From Gordionus sp. m RMFG-2023 (taxonomy: Eukaryota > Nematomorpha > Gordioida > Chordodea > Parachordodidae), in NCBI RefSeq assembly GCF_954871325.1, contig NC_088777.1, positions 12,811,366-12,875,365 on the forward strand: a stretch of DNA of 64,000 nt. Direction: 5' to 3'. Position 1 is the stretch's first letter. Every line of letters begins with the position of its first letter. The notes below the pieces were generated by a model. It did not search any database. It was not told where the DNA came from and was given only the letters and a program-made list of their open reading frames with translations. The position numbers and the translations under genes are program-made. Below are positions 1-10,000 of this stretch, piece by piece.

Positions 1-1
1 A

Positions 2-295
2 AGACAAATAATTGCTAGCGAATTGGAACACTGCAAAAATGTTGATAGGGATGATAATATTCCGAATGATAGTTATATATCAATGCAAAGAAAAAATAAT
101 AGGCCTTATATCCTTTCAGAAATTAGACTAAAAAACTCAGCTCATAAACCTCAGGCAGGAACCACCCTACGGTGTACCCTCTGTTACAAAGGTAAATTCA
201 GAAGAACAGGGTGGTCTTCCAAACCATGCAACGTACCACTATATCTAAATGAAAATAGAAACTGTTTCAGTTTCCATAAGGTGTCAATGATATGA
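2..295 (+). pseudogene. piggyBac-like transposase, C-terminal end (5' cut by window edge)
   Basis: The frame is open from base 2 to the stop at 293-295, about 97 residues, with no start codon needed because the gene enters from outside the window. The last 50 residues carry the cysteine-rich zinc-binding tail typical of piggyBac/PGBD transposases: a C-x2-C pair (RCTLCYKG), basic spacing, then KPCNVPLYLN and NCFSFHK, matching the family pattern C-x2-C...C-x-VPL...CF-x2-H. This domain binds the terminal inverted repeat DNA. It lies just upstream of the first visible ADAM exon, so it probably sits in an ADAM intron. Whether the upstream catalytic DDD core is intact cannot be seen. The tail sequence differs clearly from the piggyBac relic at 30595-31200, so it is another family. 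Confidence 0.65.
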
Positions 296-923
296 ATTTG
301 AAACCACCAGAGAGAGCCGCCATTTTTAATTAAAAAAATTTGTTAGTTTTATATTACACTATACATGAATCAATAAAAAAATTTCTAAATATCATGTTGC
401 ATCATATTAATTTTATGCGGGAACAAAAAAATTAATAACATTTCGTCATCCCATATATTTTTTAAAATATAACTCTATGCGCTGCATAAAAACGATGATC
501 ATCTTTTGAAACAAAATGTCTTGAGACTTGGCTTGGGTCGTCCGTTAAATCAAAATTCTTTTGTGTGTTGCAGAATACCTATTTCTTTTCTTGCCTTCTG
601 CTCCCCACATAAATTTTACAATCCTGTATTACTAGTTTAATAAATACCCATTTTTCCCATGTGATCCGTTAACACCACTCCTATCAACTACTTTTGGCTT
701 CCCAAATATTAATGATATAATTTCCGAAGTTCGTTTCTTAACTGAGTGTTTAATATTTGAATTAAGGAAAATATCTGGTCGTTAAATAATCAATAAATAT
801 ATCAATCTTAAAATGATTGTTTTTATTAGTTCCCAATTTTAAAACATATTTTGAGTGATTTGAGTTATCTATTATATTTCATAGCAAACGTATGAATTAT
901 GAATTTTTTTTGAATGAATACAG
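296..923. other. AT-rich stretch, no gene seen
   Basis: Between the piggyBac stop and the first visible ADAM exon. I see no coding frame, RNA gene or clear repeat boundary. A piggyBac right end with TTAA could lie here but I could not identify one. Confidence 0.5.
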
Positions 924-1085
924 TTGAGACCAGCGGCGAGCGTGTGTAGGCGAGTAAATGGGGTTTGCGACTTGCCTGAGTTTTGCGATGGAAAATCGGA
1001 ATTCTGTCCGCGTGACATTCATGTACAAGACGCAATGCCTTGCCCTTCCTCCAATTCCCTCCTAGACCTTGGGCACCTTGATCTA
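924..1085 (+). CDS. ADAM exon: disintegrin domain end
   Basis: After acceptor TACAG, in phase 0, this encodes the disintegrin core: [18 protein letters not shown] followed by EFCP and a MPCP motif. C-x-x-x-x-G-x-CDLPEFC-x-G is the signature of ADAM and snake-venom disintegrin domains. In the disintegrin-loop position the residues just before CDLPE are VNGV rather than an RGD-type motif. The donor is GTGAGC at 1086. The final residues ([13 protein letters not shown]) are not family-conserved. Confidence 0.9.
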
Positions 1086-4000
1086 GTGAGCAATTTTTCC
1101 TTTTTGTTTCATTTTAATACTTCTAAAATTGATTTTTGAATAATTGAAAATGATTTAATAATCCATATTTTTATTTTTTCAGATAGCGAATAAAATAGAT
1201 TTAGATATAGAAACTAATAGCTCGAACAACGATAAATTGCTAGGAGCCATTGACGAAGATCCAGGTATATAATTTATCATATTATTTTAATTTAGCCTAT
1301 TACATTTTTCGGAAATATTATGCCATAATCTCCATTAGTGTAATCTAATCTAAATGAAAAAATTGTTTCATACACTTAGTCTATCTATTGTTTTATAAAT
1401 GAGATGATGAAATTATACCCTTTTGTGTTAAATATAAGATTAGTGGTGGTGTGATATGGTAGCTAGGCATATTTTTTGCAAAAAAAATGTTATTAGTAAC
1501 TGCATTTTTTGTGTAATGACAAAAGTAATCAGTTATTTTTTTTAAATATTTATTATATTTTTGATGCTTATCCAAATTTAGAATTGCTTATATTGAATAA
1601 AATGCCTCATTTATATCAAGCCATCTTTTAAAAGTTTAGTTTAGTCTAGAGTAGTTTTTTAGAGAAAACCCAGCATGCCCTTTTGATAGAAAATTTGAAA
1701 AATTTAAATTATTTGAACTCAATTTTTATGAAAAAAAAAATACTTTATTATTCATATATTTTTTGGGCATGAATAAGCATTATATTGTTAAATTTCTTTC
1801 CCAATGTAAATAAATATTATATTAATTTAAATTTTCATATCAAAAATGTTCATATTTTAAAATTTATTCAACAAAAATATAAAAACCTTTGTAGAACATG
1901 GTTTAGCGGATAAAAAGGCTATCGAAAATTCAGGTCAAAATATTGACAGGTTTTTTTGTAGTAACATCTGCTATGTCCCAGTATAAAATTCGAGGGTAAA
2001 GTAACTTGCAATATAACACAATTTTTCAAGAATATAACGATAACTGGTTACTTTCCGAAAATAACTCTTAACAATACTAGTTATTAGTATTTATGTATCT
2101 ATCAACTAGTGTTTTTAACTGGTTCAATTTTCAAAAAGGCTAACCCAATATTTTCGCCGAAAAATATTTCGCAAGCTTGAAGATTATACTCATAGATGGC
2201 GGAAAGATTTAGACATCTATTAACGAAATCTCAACGCTCGTGTAATATTATTTTGGGTAAAATCTTAAATTATAATTGACTAAATCGAGCCGTTTAACAT
2301 GCTACTTTCAACTTTATATTTTCATTTTTAAATCAAAGAATTCTTAAATATATTTATTTAAATAATTTTATAATGGAGAAATATAATCTATCAATAAAAT
2401 ACGATATTTTAAATATATTTTTTATGAGTTAGGGAAATATGCCCTTTTCTTTAGATCAAATTTATTTTAAATAGACCTGTACACTGAAGTTTATTCGAAA
2501 GGACATTGTTTTTACGGGCAATGTCAATCTTACGCATCTCAGTGCAAACTTATTTGGGGAACTTCCGCAAAAATGGCTGTACCTACTTGTTTCAAACAAA
2601 ACGCCTTTTCCGATAATCCCGCCCGACAAAAGGTATGCCTTTACATTTCTCGAATTTTATTGAAATCTCTTTCAATATTATTATTATTATTATCTTTTGT
2701 AACTAAATTGATTGATTTCAATCTGGAACCTTTAAAAACTCCGCGTTACCGTTTAATCGTAGAAAGGATGTTATTTAGCAATGAATTTTAAACGTGCTTT
2801 CGCATAAATATTAAATATAGTGAATAACCCTATTTAGAATGGTATAACATAAAAATATCTGTTAAAAAATATGAAAGGTGTCATTATCCTCTCGTCAATC
2901 TCCCAGCATTGAAACGATTGACGCGCGGCACAAAAATGGTGATTGCGGATACGACATTGTATCCACTTCTTTCACTTCATGTCCCAACGAGTAATTTTTT
3001 ACATTTCGAGTATTTATTTTTTCCTAACATTTTATCGATTTGCATGGTTTCCAAATAATATGAACTCCTTTCTAATCTCATAATCGCCATATTTATTCTA
3101 GTTCATTTTAAAAATTATCTATTTATATTATCGCGTTTTCCCAATAAGTGATTACATGTGCGGGCGTGTGCATTGTGTGGATGAGGCAGAAAGGCCGATT
3201 TATGGGGACACATCTGGTCGTAAAGAATGGCACTCTTATGTCAGATATGCCAGTGTCACCAAACCATTTAATCTTAGTCCTAGAATAAAGGTTTATTTTC
3301 CAAAATATAAACTTGATAAAATAATGTATTTATTTTTTATTGATTTTATAATAAGATACAAAAATGAGAGAAGAATAAGATTTGGAAGATATATTTATTT
3401 TTATTTGAATATTTTTTCTTAAATTAAATTCCCAACAACCAGCCATCTAATTATGAGGACACTTTCGAAACAAATTATACTAAATTAAAGGTTTTCAAGA
3501 TAATTTTCCTAAAAACTTATTAGCGTCAATCGACACGTTACTGGTCTTGCCATTCTGTCTTCATTGATCTAGGATCGCAAGTCAAAGATGCTGGCATGAC
3601 TCCTGATGGCGCGACCTGCGGGCCCGAAAAAGTTTATGCATTCTCCATTCTTTAAAAAATATATAATTGTGTGATAAACTCTTAAATTATAGATTAAATA
3701 AAAGAAGTATTTATAAATTATGGAGTTCTTATTGCAGAAAGTACTCTTTTAATTCAAGGGTTAACAGGGCAAAGAAGTTACTTTATTAAATAAGAACAGA
3801 CTGAAATAATTTTAGAGATTTTTTTTATCTCTCAATTTTAAATTGTTTTTTTTATAAGAGTTTATTATATATTTTAAAGAAGAATTTTATTGTTTTCCTA
3901 TTCCTCCTCTTTTTTCTTATCTTTATTTCATTTTATTTTGTATAAAGATTTTATCATTTAAAAAATGATAATGCTTGAAATAAAGTCTCAATATATTCTT

Positions 4001-7000
4001 TTTTAATTTCTTGTTATCAAAAGTTCTTTACATATTTAATATGTGTGATATGCTATTTAATTTTAATAATAATAAAATTTAAATTCCTTAACGTTTTTCA
4101 ATTTATCCTATGTTTAGCGAAGAATCCTCAATAATTTCCATACTATTTATTTTTTTTAAAAAATGAATATTTAGGTATGCGTGAATAGATCCTGCATCCA
4201 CGAATCCAAAGTGAACATCAGGAAATGCCGGAAGAATTGCAGTGGTCACGGGGTACCTTATATACATATATTTATTAAATCAAAATTACAATATATAATA
4301 TTTGTGTTAAAAAATAAACATTCAGTTAAATAAAAAGTAAATAAAATTTTTATAAAGAAGGTCTGAAAAGATCGACATTTCAGGGTTCGACATTATAGCA
4401 TAAATCATAATTTTAAAAAAAATTTGCTATCTCATGACTGAATTATATAGAATTTTGCGTTGTTTTCGAACAAAAGTTGAACTTCACATAATGGAAATAT
4501 AAAATATGTAAACGCCATTTTTTTTCACATTTTATCCCCTTTTTAATTCAAATATTATATATAAAAATACTTTTGATAAAATGTTCCAAAAAAGTCCATT
4601 TTGAAACGAGAAATTTTTTTAATACTATTTAATTTTTATTTTTTATAGAGAGAATATAAAAGACATTTAATTCCTAAATATAATTAAATTAGGTGTTTTA
4701 CTTGTTAAAACTTTGTATTTTTTTTATAAATAAAAATATCTCAACTTTTATATTTTTTACAAATAATTAAAAGCAAATTCTGAAGGCAGTAGCTTAAAAA
4801 TATCATTTATATTAAAAAATATATTTTTATGGAATTTTTTTATAGGTAATATAAGTTTTAGAACATATTTTATGAATATATTTTGTAATTATTTATAATA
4901 TATTCCATGAATACTTAAGAATAATTTTTTTGATAAACTATGATAGTTTAATTAGAAATATTAAGTATATTTAAAAGCTAAAGTGTAAGGCGACATCAAG
5001 ATTTTTCACGATTCCGAGTAATATTTTGATCGTTATTTAGAAAAGGTAAAAATGATTTTTTTAAAGATCTTCAGAATTTTTATTAATCTCTGGATTACTT
5101 TCCAAAAAAAATATATATCAAAACCCACCCATAAAAAATAATTGAGTATTTTACTATAAAAAAATCAAAATATTGTTTTTTAAAAAATTATTTTTTAGGT
5201 GGGGCTATACAAGCAACTTCTTTTTTGTCTTTTAAAATGCACTTTATTCTAAAAGATATTAATTTCTTTTTTTTATCTATGATTTTCAAATTTAAACAGG
5301 GTAAAATGTAAAAAAATATTGTTTACTTAATTTTGTGTTCTCATGATGTGAGTTAAACCCCCGTATTATAATTTAAAAAAATGTTAAAATATTTTGTAAC
5401 GATTTAGATATGTAATAGCGAAAACAATTGTCATTGTTACAAGGGGTATGGCCCTCCTTATTGCGATAAACCTGGCATAGGAGGAAGCATCAACAGCGGA
5501 CCCCCAGCGAATATCACCAGTAATTGCATTTTTTTTAAATATCATCACTATATAATTATTAATATATTATTTTTGACATATATAATAAATCTTCCCCGTT
5601 AATAGCAATTTTCAGGTTTACCAAGGTTGGCCAATTTTTCCGCTGATTTTTCTTTTCCATTTTTAACGGCCCTTAGCATCAATATTTATAGGATTTATTT
5701 TTCTCATATCCGCCGCTATCACCTTGATACGTCATTTTGGGTCTTCTTCTATGTCTTGACACTTCTACTTCCATCAAGGCGCATCTCTTTACCCATTCAT
5801 CTTTTCTCTTACGTTCCACATGCCCAAACCATCTTAGTCTATTTTTTCGCATTACCACTCCAATCACTACTCATTCTTGCTCACAATTCCTTGCTAGTTT
5901 TTCTCTCTTTCAGAGATACCCTTCCATCTAATCATCCTCAGTTCTTTCCTATTTGGCTTTATGGGCCGCTTTTATTGCCCATGTTTCACATATATAATTA
6001 AACCTTCAAATATGACTACCTCCTTATCTTGACTTCTTTTCGGTTCCTTTCTGTCAAATTCATATCAAAATGTTTTATAATATTAAGCACTGATCTAGGT
6101 TAACCAAAATTTTCCATTTTAACAACTTTCTTTTATCCTTCGTTTTTATAGATTCCATTTGAAAAAAAAAATAATTAACAGGGATAAAACCATTTATAAA
6201 AGCCCTACTTTTGCTCTTTTTGTGTTTCGTTCCTTCGATATGTTTAATGACATATTGTGTTTACAAAATTCGAACTCGTTATGGCAATTGCCATAAAAGA
6301 CGCACCTACGATAAAAATGGCCGCGATTACGATGGACCACACACTATGACCACATTTGTCAGGTATTCATATTTTGAAAATTTTGAGGAAAAATGATCTC
6401 AAACAACCATTATACTTTTAAAAAAAAGATCCCCTTTATTATAAGCTTTAGGCGTTATATAATTGAATTTATAAATACAACTTTTAGGCCAAACTCGTGA
6501 AGATTAACCAGCATATCCGTAACTAGGCCTGACTCTTAGAAAACTTCCCGCCCCACCCCCTCAATTTTTATATGAGTTTTTTTTATGTTTTAATAAATTT
6601 TAATTTAAAAGGTATAAATAATTATGATTATAACTATTTAATTTAGTCATTTATTACAAACTATTTATAATTTAAATTGCATGGCATCTTTCTTTCTTCA
6701 TAATCTAAGCCGCGTATTCACGAATACCGTAAAATGATCAACTTGCAGAAAGAATATGATGAAAATAAGCTTTAAAAAATGTTCCCTCATCTTACTCCTA
6801 AGCAAACAAATCTTATTTATTTTATTTTATCCCATAAATCTCTAAAAGTTTTTTACTTGAAATCATATAAAACTTAGTTAAAAAATATATAAATACGTTT
6901 AAAATTAATTTACTGAGCATATCATTTATTTTTATTTGAATTAACTAATAAAATGAGCAATTCGCAATTCTCGATTTTTTTTTACTCCTAGATTTAACAT

Positions 7001-10000
7001 TTACCAACACTAGAAACCAAAAAAATATGGTATAAAGTTAAATTTTTATACAACAGGTTATTCCTGAAATTTTAAATTAAGTAGGATATTTTCTGATCAT
7101 AACAAATGGATGACGTAATATTTGTGAATTTTTATTTTTTGGCAAAACTTTAGGAATGTTTTGACATATTTATTCAAAAACTACAAGTCGAAAAACAAGG
7201 AATACGATTCGAAAAATACCGCTGATAAATTTAAAAAGCCCGAAAAATTGGCGAATTTTAACAAACAAAACTCCTTAACCTCCCAACATATTCACCACGT
7301 CTTCATGGAACAAAAAGACAACAAATTGTTGAAAGGTTATTTTTTGACATAAAACACTAAAAAAAATTTAATTTTTCTTAATTAAAAATCTTGAAAGTTT
7401 TACAGATATAATTAATTCAGCTAAATAAATGGTGATAAAATGAAAAAGGGAGTATTTGGATTAAATTTTTACACGTTTGCTATTTAAATACTCGTTTTAT
7501 CACTCCTATCCCTGTAACGCGAGGATTGAAATATACATGCGATATTTTTTTAAAAATTAAAATAATATTTATTAATATAATATTAATTATTTTTTAAAAA
7601 AATAATTAATTCTAAGCCCATTATAATATATGAATCGGGCATTCTGAATTAAAATTCATTTATCGCTTTGCGTTACTCTCACTATAGATATAACTGATTG
7701 GCCTCTAACTGACCGTCCGAGTGCTGGTCCCTATCCGCTAAGACCGGCTCCTCCTCCACCACCTGCCATAATTCCTGATTCCCCACAACACAAGGGCAGT
7801 AAGGATGCACGAATTATGAAGATGCCTAAATCGGAAATGTTTATCAATAAAAGTAAGAAGAAAGTGATGCAAGATAGTGGCAGTACAAGGTCGAAACGGA
7901 GACCTCAACCTCCGCTCCCACCTCCGTCCCCTTCCACCTCTTCCGTCTATCAAAATGTAATTCTACCTCCCAAAATTAAGGTAAAATATTCACGGCACCG
8001 TCGCTTAATTATTATATTGTTTCATTTTCATCCTGGTGGCTTGGTTGATTTTAAAAAAAAATTGTTCCATCTGCAATTTCAAAATATTAATATTTATTTA
8101 TGGTTGTTCTCTGGCTTGATTGAGATAGATACAATAATGCCCATCTAATAACATTTCTCAAATCCCAGAAATACAAATGCTTACGCGAAAACATTATGAG
8201 CGAGCTATATTTTATTATATGTTATATATTTTTATCGTGAAATTGCATGAGTTGTAACAATATGATAACCAATGAATAATATAGTATCTTACTAATTCAG
8301 ATTTCATATTTAGTTTTTTGATACCTCTATATTACTAGTGTTGTTAAAGTTACTAATTAACGCCACATTTTTTCAAATATAATTAATTTATTGTATCTTA
8401 AATTACTATTTTTTCTCCAAGTAATTAGTTAAATACACTAGTTTAAACTTTTCCTAATTTAAATTATTTGCCAATTTTTATAAGGTAAATTCCCATTTAA
8501 TTATTTTGATCACATTCTTCCTTCTATTCCTTCATTAACATTTCCTAATATAATTAATGTTAAACTATGTTCTATACATCATCAAGGTTCAGCGCCATGA
8601 ATCCTCTGTGAGTCGCATCGCTCGAAAATTTGAAGAAGAGGGCGCTATTGCCTTTCAAAAACCTCGATAAAAATTTACAACATAACTATTAAGACCATCG
8701 TGCGGATGGTTCAAATATTTTCTTCATATGGGAAGCGTTTTTTTTTATCTTATATTTTTTCACCTAATTTGCTTCTTCTTTTTAAACCAACACAGATACT
8801 CATTAGCTTATACACAATGTAAATCTATGTTAATATGTAAATATCAACAAATATTACTAAAATGCAATAATAAATTATTTGTATGTATGAAAATGTAAAT
8901 TATAATGCCTATAACTGAATTTTTGCTTCTAATTTTTTATAATTATGACGTTTATAATTGCTCAACCAAATACATTAAATTAAGGATCACATTTTACATC
9001 TATATATTGTTTTATCCTGTCTTATCGCAATATTTAACTTTATTAATACTTACTTTTTTCTTCTTTTACTTGGAAAACTAATTACTTATATTTATAAAAA
9101 AACATTTTAATGAATAATTAATATTTTTAATATGCTTTACGTCAATAACACTTATTTATATATTTTTTTATCGCATATCCAAATCTAAAAATTGGGTTTT
9201 ATATATATTTCGAAGCAAATATTTCTTTTATAATCCCCCTGAATACGATAATTATCAAAATATCTGTGAATCATGTAAAGTGAAAATTTATATTCTTATA
9301 ATAAATTAGACAATAATTTGTATGGTGCATTATTGCTATTATCTAATTATTTGAAGAAAATAAATGTGTTTTACGACCCGTCCGGTCTAAGATCTGCATT
9401 AGGACGCGTTCTATCATAAAATTGGCAAAGACCTGTTTTTAAATTCTAATGGTCTGTCCTTCAGGACGCTTTATTATAAAAAATAAAAGATCCAGACGGG
9501 TAATAGACATTCACCAAATCAAAGTCAATTACACAATTTGATTGTATTTAAATGCTTATTTAAAAAATTCAGATAGTAAATATAATATAAGTTTAGTTAC
9601 CTATTTTGCTTGATGTAATATTTCTCTAAAAGGAAACTAATCTGATATTACATTTATATAATGCTTATTTAATACATTAAAAATTAATGTTTAATATTTT
9701 AACTATCAGTCATAAGCAATCTTGGCTGGATTCTTCTAATAAATTTGAGAGAAAATATAAAATAATCGATAACAGAAAATATTAACTATTGCGGTGTAGG
9801 TATTCCAACATGCCCTGTTCCATCATGCTCTTACTCTTACGTTATCATGGTACATTCTATATTTGTTATAAGTTTTATGTATCTCGCCCAATAATGTTTC
9901 ACCTCGATTTCTCCTACAAATTAATCCCTATTAATTTGATTTAAATACATGCACCCCCCAAAAATGTCAGCCCCCAAACCTGACCTCTAGAAAAAATTCT

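Noticed and set aside
5627-6001. 124-codon plus-strand open frame, hydrophobic, membrane-protein-like
   Set aside because: It is the antisense shadow of a LINE ORF2 tail read on the minus strand.
7816-8148. Unspliced end of the ADAM tail
   Set aside because: A good donor at 7981 follows the coding-like part, and beyond it the frame becomes AT-rich intron-like sequence. Kept only as an alternative.
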